Assembly (NCBI RefSeq): GCF_001027925.1
Contig: NZ_LECT01000038.1
Location: 230,338 to 294,337 of the forward strand
Origin: Rhodopirellula islandica
GTDB lineage: Bacteria; Planctomycetota; Planctomycetia; Pirellulales; Pirellulaceae
Reading direction: 5' to 3'
Length of the DNA stretch: 64,000 nt
Positions 1 to 9,807 of this stretch are shown here, piece by piece. The notes under the pieces were generated by a model. The model saw only the letters and a list, made by a program, of their open reading frames with translations, did not search any database and had not been told where the DNA came from. Numbering within the stretch: the stretch's first letter is position 1; every line of letters begins with the position of its first letter. Both the position numbers and the translations under genes were made by a program.

Positions 1-107
1 ATGGTTGCTCTCGCTTTCTCAGGTTGCTCGCCGCTTCCAGACACATTGCCCAGAGTGGCGGGTAGGTTTGATTCTCACAGTCCAACAGGTTTCATCCACC
101 GCGGTAC

Positions 108-1517
108 TCAATCCGCTGTTGAGTCGACCACAAAGACTTGGTTGCATGATTTGTCGCCACTCGAAACAGCGCCGCCAAAGGCAACGCGACTTCCATCAGG
201 CGAGTACACAACCGCAAAAGGCAAACAGCGAAACTGCTCTCCACCTTCCGCCAATGTCACCACACGTCCATCACTCAAGTCGACTTCGCACACCGAGTTC
301 CCCATCACACATGCCGCATGGTTGCCGCCGGGATGAATGGTGAATGCGGACGCGACCGACTCTTTCCCACGGGTGATTTGCTTGAGCGACCCACCATCCG
401 GCGGAACCGACCACAACTGAATCACACCGTGGTCATCTCGCATTAAAAAACAGACTTCGCTGCCATCCGGTTTGCTTCGCGGCCAATGCCGCACATCCGT
501 TGCCACGCCTGGATACGGCCGGTCGGTGGTGCGGGTCAAACGCCGCTGCACCGTTCCGACTGGCGGTGCCGGCCGCGTGGTCGCGGTGCCCTGCAAAGGC
601 TCCGATCCCGCAACCGAACAATCAACCGGCAAATCCACCACAAACAATTCCGGAACCGTCTTCCGCAGATGCTCTTGCGCCCCGAGCGCTGCCCCTCCTC
701 TTTGCATGGAGTCCGTCTCAATGACCACGTCGCCTAAAAACGCCAAGGCCTTTGCTGAGGTCTTGCCGCTTGGGACCTGACCTTTCTTTTTGGCCACCCA
801 AGCGTCTTCGTAGGCTTTGCAAATCTGGTCGGATCCTGGTTCGGGTCGATCGTGTGTCCGTGTCGCCAAAACACTCCAGAACGCCCCCTCGTGATTGCGG
901 GGATGCGTGCTCGGCACCGACACAGGCTGGTGCGGAATCGACACCCCCACATTGCGTTGATTCTTCTGACCGCCGGTTGGCTCCATCGCCAACACATGGT
1001 CCTCATAAGTGAAACTGACCCACTGGCCTTCATCGTCAAAGACGTGCACGTGACTGCCGCCACGAAGTGCACCCGGCGTGAAAGGATCCACGATGTCGCG
1101 AGCGTCTAAGTTTTGCACCGACGAAGCTTGCCCGGGACACATCACGACGCCACGGCGATGAGAAGCCGAGTAATTCCAATCCGATGTGGGATCCTCCGGC
1201 CCGTGAATGAAAACGAGCCTGTCTTCCGTGGGACTGGCGGTCGCGACGCCAACGCAGGCACCATGCGAGGCTTCGTACACGACTTCCACTTCGCTGGTCT
1301 TCGTGTTGACACGCTCAATTCGCGGACCATCGAAGACGGCCCCGTCGGCATCACTGCGAATGTCGTAGTAGACCCATCGCCCATCCCAAGACCAAACATG
1401 CGTGTTGGTCAGATGATGATGCTGTTGACGATGAGTGAGCTGGGAAATCATGCCGCCACCCATGACTTGCATTGCCATGAGCCCAATTGTTTCGCCTGCT
1501 TTGAGTCGGTCGTCCAT
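108..1517 (-). CDS. YidR-like DUF3748 beta-propeller protein
   Basis: This 469-aa protein resembles E. coli YidR (DUF3748), a TolB/WD40-like propeller of unknown biochemical role. Recalled YidR landmarks occur in the same order: HHLTNTHVW near the N-terminus, the FTPGALRGGSHVHVF segment, SFTYEDHV, the PEPGSDQI stretch, VVQRRLT-like (here VQRRLTRT), a YPG motif, FLMRDDHGVIQLW and a final YSPDG blade. No convincing signal peptide is visible. The family usually begins close to MISQLTH, so the real start may be the ATG at 1451 rather than 1517. An insertion near residues 255-285 is absent from the enterobacterial protein. It is divergent from the GntR regulator that starts at 1667. Family assignment is good; function is unknown. 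Confidence 0.85.
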   Translation of the reverse strand: MDDRLKAGETIGLMAMQVMGGGMISQLTHRQQHHHLTNTHVWSWDGRWVYYDIRSDADGAVFDGPRIERVNTKTSEVEVVYEASHGACVGVATASPTEDRLVFIHGPEDPTSDWNYSASHRRGVVMCPGQASSVQNLDARDIVDPFTPGALRGGSHVHVFDDEGQWVSFTYEDHVLAMEPTGGQKNQRNVGVSIPHQPVSVPSTHPRNHEGAFWSVLATRTHDRPEPGSDQICKAYEDAWVAKKKGQVPSGKTSAKALAFLGDVVIETDSMQRGGAALGAQEHLRKTVPELFVVDLPVDCSVAGSEPLQGTATTRPAPPVGTVQRRLTRTTDRPYPGVATDVRHWPRSKPDGSEVCFLMRDDHGVIQLWSVPPDGGSLKQITRGKESVASAFTIHPGGNHAACVMGNSVCEVDLSDGRVVTLAEGGEQFRCLPFAVVYSPDGSRVAFGGAVSSGDKSCNQVFVVDSTAD

Positions 1518-1666
1518 GCATCGACTTCAGCACGCTCATAACGCTGCCTGTCATCTATAGACGCATAGGACCGATGTTGCCTCGCTGTTAGAATGAGTGA
1601 CCCGATCGCGTTCCGACGCATCGGCCCCGGATCCATCTCGTCCCTCCCCACACCCACTCCACGACA

Positions 1667-2362
1667 ATGACTCCAGGGCGTCACCAAGTCGAAACGCACG
1701 CCAGCCGTGCCTATCATCATCTGCGTCAAAAGCTGATCTCGGGTGAATTCAAACCCGGCACCAGATTGCTGTATGGACCGATCGGCAAAGAAATCGGCGT
1801 GTCGGCAACCCCGATTCGAGAAGCCGCCGGACAGCTCGCGACGGAGGGCATGGTCGAATTGGTGCCTCAAATCGGGGCCGTCGTGCGATCGATCAACGAA
1901 CCGGAAGTGCAAGAGCTTTATGAGGTTCGAAATCTGATCGAACCCTTCGCTTCCGCGCGTGCTTCGGAACGCTCGACGTCGGAAGACATCCAGCTGATCG
2001 CGAAGGAATACAACACCATGCGGGAGTTGGTGGAACGCCAGAAGCAAACCGACTCGCCGGAAGAAAGCCAGGAAATCGCCTACCAATTCAACCAGGCGGA
2101 CCACAACTTTCACTTGCGAATCGTCGAAGCGACCGGCAACCACACACTCGTTCGAACCTCCACTCAGTCCAACATTCTGACTCGCGTGTTTGGTATTTGG
2201 ATGCACCGCCAAGGTGCTGACGTGATGGAGAACACTTGCAACGAGCACGAAAAAATCTTCACCGCCATTCAAAACGGGAATGCAGAAGCGGCGCATGAAG
2301 CGGCATCGAATCACATCTTGAAGGGACTTCAACTTTCGCTCCAGTCCTTTCGCGAAGCCTGA
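1667..2362 (+). CDS. GntR-family transcriptional regulator with FCD domain
   Basis: A 231-aa FadR-subfamily repressor-type protein. The N-terminal winged helix (about residues 10-75) carries the typical GTRLLYGPIGKEIGVSATPIREA signature and the wing LVPQIGAVV. The C-terminal FCD ligand domain has the helix ELYEVRNLIEP and His-containing helices (FHLRIVEATGN, NEHEKIFTAI, and a terminal NHILKG) of the usual metal/acid pocket. FCD regulators commonly sense small carboxylates, such as sugar acids. The gene is convergent with the symporter and overlaps its 3' end by 34 bp. That placement next to an aldolase/symporter operon suggests, by inference, that it controls this operon. The start is the first ATG of the wHTH frame. 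Confidence 0.9.
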   Translation: MTPGRHQVETHASRAYHHLRQKLISGEFKPGTRLLYGPIGKEIGVSATPIREAAGQLATEGMVELVPQIGAVVRSINEPEVQELYEVRNLIEPFASARASERSTSEDIQLIAKEYNTMRELVERQKQTDSPEESQEIAYQFNQADHNFHLRIVEATGNHTLVRTSTQSNILTRVFGIWMHRQGADVMENTCNEHEKIFTAIQNGNAEAAHEAASNHILKGLQLSLQSFREA

Positions 2363-3954
2363 TCACCCGTCAGACCGATCGTCGTGAACAGCAATCCCAA
2401 ACCGATCATCAAGCATGGGCCCACCACGATCGTCATGAATTTGTCCATCGGGTTGGCATATGTCTCCCATGCTGCGGGCCAGACACTGGTTTGAGAAATC
2501 GTCATCCAGGCGATCGCCAAACCACCAATCGCGAAAGCGGTGATGGCCGGCGCCCCGTGCAAACGCGGCACCGTGATTCCGAGCAAGAACAAACCGACGA
2601 TCCCGGCGCCCAACACACCCGACAACGTCCACCAAACATCCAGGGTGCTGTCGGTCAATCGAACCAGCGCCAGTGCCATCGCGGTTCCCATGGCTCCCCA
2701 AGCAATGGTCGACAATCGCAACACACCAATGTTCTGGGCGTCCGTCGAATCCCGCCGAAACAACCGCCTGTAAAAGTCGCTCATCACCAACGTCGCTGAT
2801 GAATTGAGCGACGTCGAAACAGTGCTCATCGCGGCCGCGAAAACGGCTGCGATCAACAACCCACGAACACCTTGTGGCAAGTGAGCCGCGATGAAGTGTG
2901 GGAACACCCGATCGCCCAAGTCACCTTCGGACAAACTCGAAGACATCTCCGTCAACTGCGTCGAATAATCTGGGGCGTCCAGGGAGACACCTGCCTGCAT
3001 CAGTTTTTGTTCGGCAACAATCCTCCGGACTTCATCCAGGTCTTGAGGATGCCCTTCGTAGTAGGCGTACAACGACGATCCAATGAACAGAAACAACGCG
3101 CTGACGGGGACATACAACAACGCGCCCACCCAAACGCTCTTGACCGCTTCGCGATCCGACCGAGAAGCGATGTAGCGCTGCACGTAACTTTGATCGATGC
3201 CAAAGTTACGCAGGTTGTCGAACAACCCAAATGCCAACACGACCCAGATCGTCGATTCTGACACCAGGAAAGAACTGTCGCCCAAAGAGAATTTGTGGTT
3301 TTCGTTCGCAACCGACAACACTTCGGCGGGTCCACCTGGCATGCCCAGCAACAAGATTGCCAACGCCAAAATCGCTCCGGCCAACAACACGATCGCCTGG
3401 ATCGCATCCGCCCAGATCACGGCGACGATCCCGCCCACAAACGAGTAAATCGTGACCACCACTCCGGTGCACGCAATGACCAATCGGATGTCCCATCCAA
3501 ACAGTACCGCCATCGGCAACGCCATCAGGTACATCACGACACCGATCCGAGCGATCTGAAACAGCAGGTAAAACCCGCTGGCAAAGAGCCGAGCCCAAAG
3601 CCCAAAACGCCGCTCCAACAGCGAATACGCGGAGACTTCACCGCTCTCTCGGTAAAGCGGCAAAAACCAACGCACCGCGATCGCAGCCGCGATCGGAATC
3701 GCCAGCGAGTACATGAACGCATTCCAGTTGTCGACAAACGCTTTGCCGGGCAGCGCCAGATAACTGATGCTGCTCAAGTAAGTCGCGAAAATCGACAGCC
3801 CACACAACCAACCGGGAAGGGATCGACCACCGGCGGAGAAATCATCCGCCGATCGGTTGCGGGCCCAGAAGTAAAACCCCATCGCCATGATGGCGACGAA
3901 GTAAACAACCAGGACCGTGTAGTCCAGGCCCGTGAACGCCATCGCCGCAATCAT
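2329..3954 (-). CDS. Sodium:solute symporter (SSF family)
   Basis: A 541-aa integral membrane protein with about 13 hydrophobic segments typical of the SSS/SSF fold (SglT, PutP, NanT-type). It opens with a hydrophobic helix ([20 protein letters not shown]), then the conserved [15 protein letters not shown] and [20 protein letters not shown] segments. It imports an organic solute with Na+. Its ATG overlaps the TGA of the aldolase upstream in an ATGA arrangement (3951-3954), so the two are probably translationally coupled and the substrate is probably the aldolase substrate or a precursor. SSF sialic-acid carriers paired with NanA are known, which makes N-acetylneuraminate or another 2-keto acid plausible. 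The exact substrate cannot be read from the sequence. Confidence 0.9.
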   Translation of the reverse strand: MIAAMAFTGLDYTVLVVYFVAIMAMGFYFWARNRSADDFSAGGRSLPGWLCGLSIFATYLSSISYLALPGKAFVDNWNAFMYSLAIPIAAAIAVRWFLPLYRESGEVSAYSLLERRFGLWARLFASGFYLLFQIARIGVVMYLMALPMAVLFGWDIRLVIACTGVVVTIYSFVGGIVAVIWADAIQAIVLLAGAILALAILLLGMPGGPAEVLSVANENHKFSLGDSSFLVSESTIWVVLAFGLFDNLRNFGIDQSYVQRYIASRSDREAVKSVWVGALLYVPVSALFLFIGSSLYAYYEGHPQDLDEVRRIVAEQKLMQAGVSLDAPDYSTQLTEMSSSLSEGDLGDRVFPHFIAAHLPQGVRGLLIAAVFAAAMSTVSTSLNSSATLVMSDFYRRLFRRDSTDAQNIGVLRLSTIAWGAMGTAMALALVRLTDSTLDVWWTLSGVLGAGIVGLFLLGITVPRLHGAPAITAFAIGGLAIAWMTISQTSVWPAAWETYANPMDKFMTIVVGPCLMIGLGLLFTTIGLTGDQASRKDWSES

Positions 3955-4907
3955 AGGATTCCCAAGTCACGCAGGACCGCGGCCACTTTCTCCCGCTCGG
4001 GTTCAAAGAAGCGATGAAATGGATCGGCGGGAAGATCGCTGCAGATCCCCAATAACGACGCAGCGCACTTGGTGGCTTTGATATGACGTGACGCATACTT
4101 GCCAACGTCATAGATGTCTTGGAAACGCCGAATTTTGACCATCGCCGCTTCCGTCTTGGCCGCGTCATTCGTTGTCAGCCCTTCGTAACAATCCACGAAA
4201 CAACGTGGCATCACGTTCGCTCCCCCCGACACACCACCATCACCGCCCAATTCATGAGCCTCTGGCAGCAGGGCTTCGGGGCCCAGCAAGACCGACCAAT
4301 CATCGCGGACTTCGTTTCGCAATTCGCACAGACGGCGGAAGTAATCCAGATCACCGCTGCTGTCTTTGACACCCACGATGGACTGAATTTCTGAAAGCTT
4401 CTTCAAGGTTTCAATTTCGTACCAAACCTTGGTCAATCCAGGCATGTTGTAAAGCATCAACGGCAACGGAATTTCAGGAGCGATGTTCTGAACATACGCC
4501 GTCAGTTCCGTCTGGCCGGCTGGGAAATAGTACGGCGTGGTCAGGACCGCCGCATCCGCTCCCGCATCCGCCGCATGACGAGCCAGTGCGGTCGATTCCA
4601 CAAACGCGGTGTCGGTCACTCCCACCAACACAGGCACGCGTCCGGCGACCAACCGTGTGGTCATGGTGATCAAATCACGCCGCAATCGATAGCTCAGGCT
4701 GGGTGCCTCACCGGTTGTTCCCAGGATAAACACCCCCGAAACGCCACCGTCGATGACATGCTCGATCAAGCGTTCCAATCCCTCCTGGTCCAGCTCGTCA
4801 CGAGCGCTCAGGGGGGTGATCAAAGGAGGCACGATGCCTTGCAAGCGATTGCCTGCAGTGAACAGACGGGACATATCGCGAGCGGCAGAATGGGAGGGAG
4901 ATTTCAT
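3951..4907 (-). CDS. DHDPS/N-acetylneuraminate lyase family aldolase
   Basis: A class I Schiff-base aldolase of the DapA/NanA TIM-barrel family. Counting from the ATG at 4907, the GTTGE motif is at 63-67, the catalytic Tyr at about 153 (LMLYNMPG) and the Schiff-base Lys at about 181 (VGVKDSSGD). The segment after the Tyr reads NMPGLT and lacks the Arg that DapA uses to hold aspartate semialdehyde. A catabolic lyase (sialic acid or another 2-keto sugar acid) is therefore more likely than lysine biosynthesis. In-frame starts also exist at 5000 and 4874; the extra residues before 4907 look non-conserved. It is coupled to the SSF symporter by a 4-bp overlap. Confidence 0.85.
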   Translation of the reverse strand: MKSPSHSAARDMSRLFTAGNRLQGIVPPLITPLSARDELDQEGLERLIEHVIDGGVSGVFILGTTGEAPSLSYRLRRDLITMTTRLVAGRVPVLVGVTDTAFVESTALARHAADAGADAAVLTTPYYFPAGQTELTAYVQNIAPEIPLPLMLYNMPGLTKVWYEIETLKKLSEIQSIVGVKDSSGDLDYFRRLCELRNEVRDDWSVLLGPEALLPEAHELGGDGGVSGGANVMPRCFVDCYEGLTTNDAAKTEAAMVKIRRFQDIYDVGKYASRHIKATKCAASLLGICSDLPADPFHRFFEPEREKVAAVLRDLGIL

Positions 4908-5062
4908 CTTGTGGGGACAGACGAAAAGCGGGGGGATGGAGGCGGGGTTGGGCACGACACCCAAAAGTGAACGACCGTCCAGAAACGGCCGGTCGTTCAC
5001 GAATTCGTTTTTTTATCTTTCACGAACCAAATGGAATCCGATCGGCGAAAGAGGGCAACAGT

Positions 5063-6442
5063 CTATACGGTCGTGCGGGCCGCCGCATCCACCGACCAGC
5101 CCTCGCGGTAGTTTTTGCTCAACAGCGAGGTGGCCTGCTCGTCGCCCGTGCAAACCATGTCCGAAGCATTGAATTTCAACTCCCGCCCGCATTGGTGAGC
5201 GACGGTGCCCAGCAAAACCGTTTCGGTCAACGGTCCGGAATAATCAAATTGGCAAAGCGGAGTGCCCTGCCCTCGGATCGCTTGCATCCATTCCATGTGG
5301 TGACCGATCGAATCAGCAATCCGCGGAGCCGCTGGTTTGAAGTCCGCGAACTTGTCTTTGGGAAGCAGCGTGTAACTGCCGTATGTCGCGATCATCATTC
5401 CCTTGTCGCCCACAAACAGAACGCCACTGCCTGGCACCGAGATGCCTTCCAGTTCTTTGGGCGAACGGTCACCGTCGTACCAAGTCAGATCCAACTCGTC
5501 ATGCTTGTCGGTTGCATCGAAGTGATAGCGGACCTTCAAACCGGTTGGGCAGTAGTCATCCGATGGGGGTGGCCCATCCGCAACAACACTCGATGGAAGA
5601 TGCAAACCCAATGCCCAGAATGGCAAGTCAACGTAGTGACACCCCATGTCTCCGAGTGTGCCAGCACCGTAGGCACGATAACGGCGCCATGAAGCAGGGT
5701 GCAAACCTGGCGTGTAGGCGATTTTGGGTGCGGGGCCAAGCCACAGATCCCAGTCAACGTTGTCGGGTGCTTCACCTTGAGGCACGGGCAACTCAGTCGC
5801 GCCCCAGCCCTTGCCAACCCACACGTGAACTCGAGTGACGTTGCCGATCACCCCGTCTTGGATCATCTCCACCACACGGCGGTAGTTTCCACCGGCATGA
5901 ATCTGCGTTCCCATTTGAGTCACCACCCCTGCTTCCTTGGCCGCCAGTCGAATGGCGCGAGCCTCAGCAACGGTGTGAGTCAAAGGCTTTTCGCAATAGA
6001 CGTTCAGCCCTTGCTCAATCGCTCGAATGGTTGCGGGTGCGTGATGATGATCCGGCGTGCTGATCACCACCCCATCCAGCTCGGTTTCTTCCCGAAGCAT
6101 TTCGCGGTAATCGCGATACAGCTTGGCTTTTGGGAATCGTTCTCCGCCCGCCTTCAAATAGTTTGCATCAACATCACAGAGCGCGACCAAGTTCTGAGAC
6201 TGCACCCCAGCCACGTTGGCAGCACCGCGATTGGCGATCCCAATGACGGCCAAGTTCAACGGCCGGTCGGGGTCAATGTCCTTGGCGGCTTTCGCCACCG
6301 GTGCACTCAGGTGTGACGTGGCGGCCAGTCCCATGGTGGCCCCGGTCCACTGCATCCATTGACGACGATCGACCGTCGCTCCCAATTTCGGCTGTGATGG
6401 CGTGGGGGTGGCGGACGAGACGACAGAGCGGGCGGATTTCAT
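5063..6442 (-). CDS. Tat-exported Gfo/Idh/MocA-family oxidoreductase
   Basis: A 459-aa NAD(P)-dependent sugar-type oxidoreductase. The N-terminus has a twin-arginine signal (DRRQWMQWTG followed by a hydrophobic stretch ending near APVAKAA), as in many planctomycete members of this family. The Rossmann fingerprint is a variant (AVIGIANRGAANV). The catalytic-region EKP motif is present (YCEKPLTHT), followed by the C-terminal GFO_IDH_MocA-type domain with a conserved HxxD-like segment (MGCHYVDLPFWAL). It lies upstream of the aldolase/symporter pair on the same strand with a gap of about 150 bp, so it may belong to the same sugar-acid pathway. The substrate is unknown. Confidence 0.88.
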   Translation of the reverse strand: MKSARSVVSSATPTPSQPKLGATVDRRQWMQWTGATMGLAATSHLSAPVAKAAKDIDPDRPLNLAVIGIANRGAANVAGVQSQNLVALCDVDANYLKAGGERFPKAKLYRDYREMLREETELDGVVISTPDHHHAPATIRAIEQGLNVYCEKPLTHTVAEARAIRLAAKEAGVVTQMGTQIHAGGNYRRVVEMIQDGVIGNVTRVHVWVGKGWGATELPVPQGEAPDNVDWDLWLGPAPKIAYTPGLHPASWRRYRAYGAGTLGDMGCHYVDLPFWALGLHLPSSVVADGPPPSDDYCPTGLKVRYHFDATDKHDELDLTWYDGDRSPKELEGISVPGSGVLFVGDKGMMIATYGSYTLLPKDKFADFKPAAPRIADSIGHHMEWMQAIRGQGTPLCQFDYSGPLTETVLLGTVAHQCGRELKFNASDMVCTGDEQATSLLSKNYREGWSVDAAARTTV

Positions 6443-6558
6443 CGGTGATCCTCGTGTGTCAAATGCATTGAGTCAGCCGGAACGAGCACCTTCAGCGCGT
6501 GCCTGCCCCGGACCGAACGAGCCGACATTGTAATGTGTCATTTGAGCATCTGTGACAC

Positions 6559-7416
6559 TCAGACCTCCGACTCCCCCTTCCTGGGCGACGAAGGCGTCTG
6601 AGAAGACATTAACACCCCACGCCGGATCAAGATGGGTTCTTTATCGCCCCAATCGACGCGACACGGCTCGCTGGTCGCCACTTCCGAATCGCACACCCCG
6701 AGCGCCAAACGCATGATCCGGCGGTGCTGACGTTGATCATCGACCAGCGGGATACTGCGGTCAGGAACGACCGGCAAAGCAATTTGTTCATCCCGGTGGT
6801 AGCAAGCAATCCGGTGCAGCGTCACGACTCGCAACCAATGCCAAGGTCGTTCAACACGAACGTGATCGCGGCACCAACGCCAATCCGCAAAACGAAGCAA
6901 TTCATCCTCCTGGAACAGGAAGCAACGGATGCATTCTTTGCGAACCACATGGCGGTCCTCGCACGTCATGCAGAACAACCAAACCTTGCGGGGCATGGAG
7001 GAGGTCGCGAGCCATCCGGTCAGAATGCTGGCAGCGTCATTCAGGATCTCGAATCCGACTCGACCTTCCGTCGGCACGATCGGTGCGTTCAAGGTTGTCG
7101 AACGAGCCAACTGACGCAGTGTCTCCCGAGCGGAAGGATTGTCGTAAGCATCGTCGATCGTTCGCCTGGGAGCAACGTTGCGAAAGACCAACTGCACCGT
7201 CCCATCTTCCTCATCGACCGGCAATAAATAGTGGGCCTGAAAGAGCAGTTCGTCCGAATCGCCACGACGAAGCCGGTCCAGGTATTTCAAACGCTTGCGA
7301 AACAGCACCCACCAACTGATCGCGATTCCCAGCAGAACGCCCACCGCTTTGCCAAACACTTCGGGGACGACACGTTGCCACTCCATCTCGGAGAGCCATT
7401 CCATCAACGCTTCCAT
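6559..7416 (-). CDS. Hypothetical membrane-anchored protein
   Basis: A 285-aa protein not recognised as a known family. It has one N-terminal membrane segment (about residues 19-38, VGVLLGIAISWWVLF), preceded by an acidic amphipathic stretch, and then a soluble domain. The soluble domain contains CMTCEDRHVVRKECIRCFLF, a four-Cys pattern (CxxC...CxxC) that could bind a metal. The C-terminal part is rich in His and Arg. The start is an ATG. It stands alone; the gene before it is about 120 bp away and the downstream region is a long non-coding gap. Function cannot be inferred. Confidence 0.6.
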   Translation of the reverse strand: MEALMEWLSEMEWQRVVPEVFGKAVGVLLGIAISWWVLFRKRLKYLDRLRRGDSDELLFQAHYLLPVDEEDGTVQLVFRNVAPRRTIDDAYDNPSARETLRQLARSTTLNAPIVPTEGRVGFEILNDAASILTGWLATSSMPRKVWLFCMTCEDRHVVRKECIRCFLFQEDELLRFADWRWCRDHVRVERPWHWLRVVTLHRIACYHRDEQIALPVVPDRSIPLVDDQRQHRRIMRLALGVCDSEVATSEPCRVDWGDKEPILIRRGVLMSSQTPSSPRKGESEV

Positions 7417-8040
7417 TCAAACCAACCCCGCAAAGGCATCAACCAACAGCAAACCCAAACAAGCAATCTGGTTGCACAAGTTAGCACAACCTCAACCGAA
7501 CACTGGCGTCACGTGCTCCTGAGGGGACACTCGTCTACGATTGGTTCTGCGCCGCATCCAAACGGGTAGCCCCAGCCACAACCCAGGGCGTTGCCTGGGC
7601 TGATAAAAATGAAATCAACCAGGCGGTTTGGGCGGTTTTCAATGAATGGTATTGATACGACGTTTGTCGTTATTGAAAAAGTCAAAGTGTAAATTGACAA
7701 TTGTAAAATGCCGGAATGCGTGGATGAAATCGCATCAATTTGCATTTTTCAATTGTCAATTTAACTTTTTCAGTGAGTTGCATTCGGTTCGCACACTTAC
7801 CACCCTACCAACATTTCCATCAGCCCAGGCGTTGCCCTGGGCTGGCATAGGGCTGCCCCGTTGGGGCGAAGTCGAGGAACAAAACCTGCGCAGTTCAAAG
7901 CGGTGTCAAAACCAAATATTTCGCAGCCCAGGCTAACGCTGGACTGGCCAAGGTTTGGTGCTGACGCTCCGATAGCGGATGCAACTTTCCTTCCGGCTCG
8001 CTGTCTTTCTTCACAACTCCTTTTTGAATGCCATCACTTC
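7417..8040. other. Gene-free interval with hairpin and short repeats
   Basis: 624 bp between the membrane protein and the QueD-like gene. It contains an AT-rich hairpin (7674-7772, listed separately). It also contains several copies of a short motif built on CCCAGG(C/G)GTTGCCTGGGCTG, near 7572-7600, 7822-7850 and 7924-7945, of the kind seen in other gaps of this window. No protein-coding signal with a ribosome binding site was found. Confidence 0.6.
7674..7772. repeat. 99-bp AT-rich imperfect hairpin
   Basis: The left arm begins TGAAAAAGT and runs through AAATTGACAATTG to AAAATGC. The right arm is its near-exact reverse complement, from GCATTTTTCAATTGTC to ACTTTTTCA. The arms are about 36-38 bp and the loop about 25 nt. 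The AT richness contrasts sharply with the GC-rich surroundings, which suggests a small inserted element (MITE-like) or a highly structured RNA. Confidence 0.75.
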
Positions 8041-8535
8041 ATGTCAGCCACGTTTCGCGTCGACGTCTCCAAAGAACAATTCATTTTCTCCGCTGCACAC
8101 TTCATCACGTTCGCGGGCGACATTTGCGAGCGCATTCATGGGCACAATTACGGCGTCCGAGTCAGCGTGGAAGGGCCGCTGGATGAGAACCGTTACGTCG
8201 TCGACTTCATCGCCCTGCGCGATGCCGTGCTGAAGCAAACCCAGGCACTCGACCACCACGTGATCCTGCCACGCGATCACAAAGAGATCTTGATCACGCA
8301 GGACGAGACCGAAACCACCGCACGTTTTCGAGAACGACGCTGGGTCTTTCCCAACGAGGACTGCATCCTCTTGCCGGTGATCAACACCACGGCAGAGGAG
8401 ATCGCTCGTGTGATCGCAGAAAACGTTCGCGAACAAACACGAGAACAATTCGGCGATGCATTGTCATCGATCGAAGTCGCCGTCGATGAAAACGCTGGCC
8501 AATGGGGCATCTGCAAACTGCCCTGGAACGAATGA
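8041..8535 (+). CDS. 6-pyruvoyl-tetrahydropterin synthase / QueD family protein
   Basis: A 164-aa T-fold enzyme. The zinc ligands are His20 (SAAHF), His33 and His35 (HGHNY). The catalytic Cys29 sits two residues before the Arg of CERIHGH, as in PTPS/QueD. A conserved Asp-His pair follows (VVDFIALRD, then LDHHVIL). The family converts dihydroneopterin triphosphate to 6-pyruvoyl-tetrahydropterin or to 6-carboxy-tetrahydropterin (queuosine pathway). An insertion at about residues 84-105 (ETETTARFRERRW) is unusual for short QueD proteins. The ATG at 8041 is preferred because upstream in-frame residues derive from the repeat-rich gap. No queuosine or folate gene is adjacent, so QueD and PTPS activities cannot be separated. 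Confidence 0.9.
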   Translation: MSATFRVDVSKEQFIFSAAHFITFAGDICERIHGHNYGVRVSVEGPLDENRYVVDFIALRDAVLKQTQALDHHVILPRDHKEILITQDETETTARFRERRWVFPNEDCILLPVINTTAEEIARVIAENVREQTREQFGDALSSIEVAVDENAGQWGICKLPWNE

Positions 8536-8576
8536 GAAATCATTCAGCAGTCAGCGTCCCTCGGGCATTTGTCTCC

Positions 8577-9599
8577 TCAAGCACTTGGTGAGGTGGCACC
8601 GTCCCGGGCGACGGCATCCCCAATCGCTGGAACCACAATCTGCTTGGCAGGTTTCCCGCCGGGCAAGTCGTATCGCTGATTGATGGGGACCACCACGCCG
8701 CAACTGACGATGAACTGCAAGGCTTCGTCGATTGTCAAATTCAAGTCGATCGCTTCGCTGCGGCGAACGCTGACCGTGAACCCGGTCATCGGCATCGGAC
8801 TGGTTGGCATCAACACGCTCAACATCGGTTCGCCAGCCGCTTCGGAAACCTCACGCATGCCATTGCCGGTCACAAACCCGAGCGACCAGATGCCATCGCG
8901 CGGGTACTGAATCGCGACCACGCGATTGAACTCGATTTGCCGATCGTCAAACGCGAAGTCCGTGATCTGCTTCACGCTTCCGTAGACCTTGTTGACGATG
9001 GGGATCCGCAGAATCGCGGCATCAAACGTCGTCACGAACCATCGCCCAATTCCCCCGGTGAACAAACGCCCGAGGAAATACAGCAGCATGAAGAACACGA
9101 TCAAGAAGACCGGGACGACCACCGATCGCGGCATGTACTGAAGCTGGACGAAACGATCCCAGTACCCCATCGCACTGTTGGGTGGAACCGCAGCGGGTCC
9201 AAACGCATCGATCTCCGAATCAACTCGCTGGACAACGTACCCCGGCAGGAAACGTCGTCCGGTTGGATCGGGAACGTACGACAAACCTTTGTAAGTGAAG
9301 CCGCGTTGATTGAGTTTTCCCTGGGATCCGTCCGGCGAATCATTGATGATCGAACCTTCCGGTGGCTGTTCGTATGTCTCGCTCACCGCTGGAATCAGCA
9401 CGAAGCGTCGAATGCCAGTCTCGACCGGCAACAACACGTAGTTTTCGATCGCATTCCAAGCCCAAATCAAGACCACAATCGTCAACAGGGGAGGCAGAAC
9501 AACCCCCAACCCGCGAACGATCGCGCGGCGGGCACCACCTTTGTGGTGTCCGGAGGTTTCGCCTTGGCTTTCGAGAGAAGTGTCGGTCGATTCAGTCAT
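8577..9599 (-). CDS. DUF502 family membrane protein
   Basis: About 340 aa from the ATG at 9599. It has two transmembrane helices (VLPPLLTIVVLIWAW and VPVFLIVFFMLLYFLGRLF) separated by a loop of about 110 residues, then a soluble C-terminal domain. The C-terminal landmarks are those of DUF502: IPIVNKVYGSVKQ, VVAIQYPRDGIWSLGFVTG, LMPTSPMPMTGF and SIDEAL-like (TIDEALQFIVSCGVV). The family is widespread in planctomycetes and plants (LIKE-COV), where it is associated with membrane trafficking; its bacterial role is unknown. A TTG start at 9662 is possible but lacks a ribosome site. Confidence 0.85.
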   Translation of the reverse strand: MTESTDTSLESQGETSGHHKGGARRAIVRGLGVVLPPLLTIVVLIWAWNAIENYVLLPVETGIRRFVLIPAVSETYEQPPEGSIINDSPDGSQGKLNQRGFTYKGLSYVPDPTGRRFLPGYVVQRVDSEIDAFGPAAVPPNSAMGYWDRFVQLQYMPRSVVVPVFLIVFFMLLYFLGRLFTGGIGRWFVTTFDAAILRIPIVNKVYGSVKQITDFAFDDRQIEFNRVVAIQYPRDGIWSLGFVTGNGMREVSEAAGEPMLSVLMPTSPMPMTGFTVSVRRSEAIDLNLTIDEALQFIVSCGVVVPINQRYDLPGGKPAKQIVVPAIGDAVARDGATSPSA

Positions 9600-9807
9600 C
9601 GTGCGGGAAAACCGGATGAGAAGATCATTGGGACGATCGCTCGCCAAAAGGACTTCGCCCAACAGGAAGAGAAGTCATCGTGAAATGGGACGTTGTTTCC
9701 GCCGCCGCGTCCAACCGCACGACAGACTTTAACACGGAATGTCGATCCACGAACCCGCATACTCGCCCCAACCAACCCAATCGGCAAGGAAGGATACGCT
9801 CATCGAT

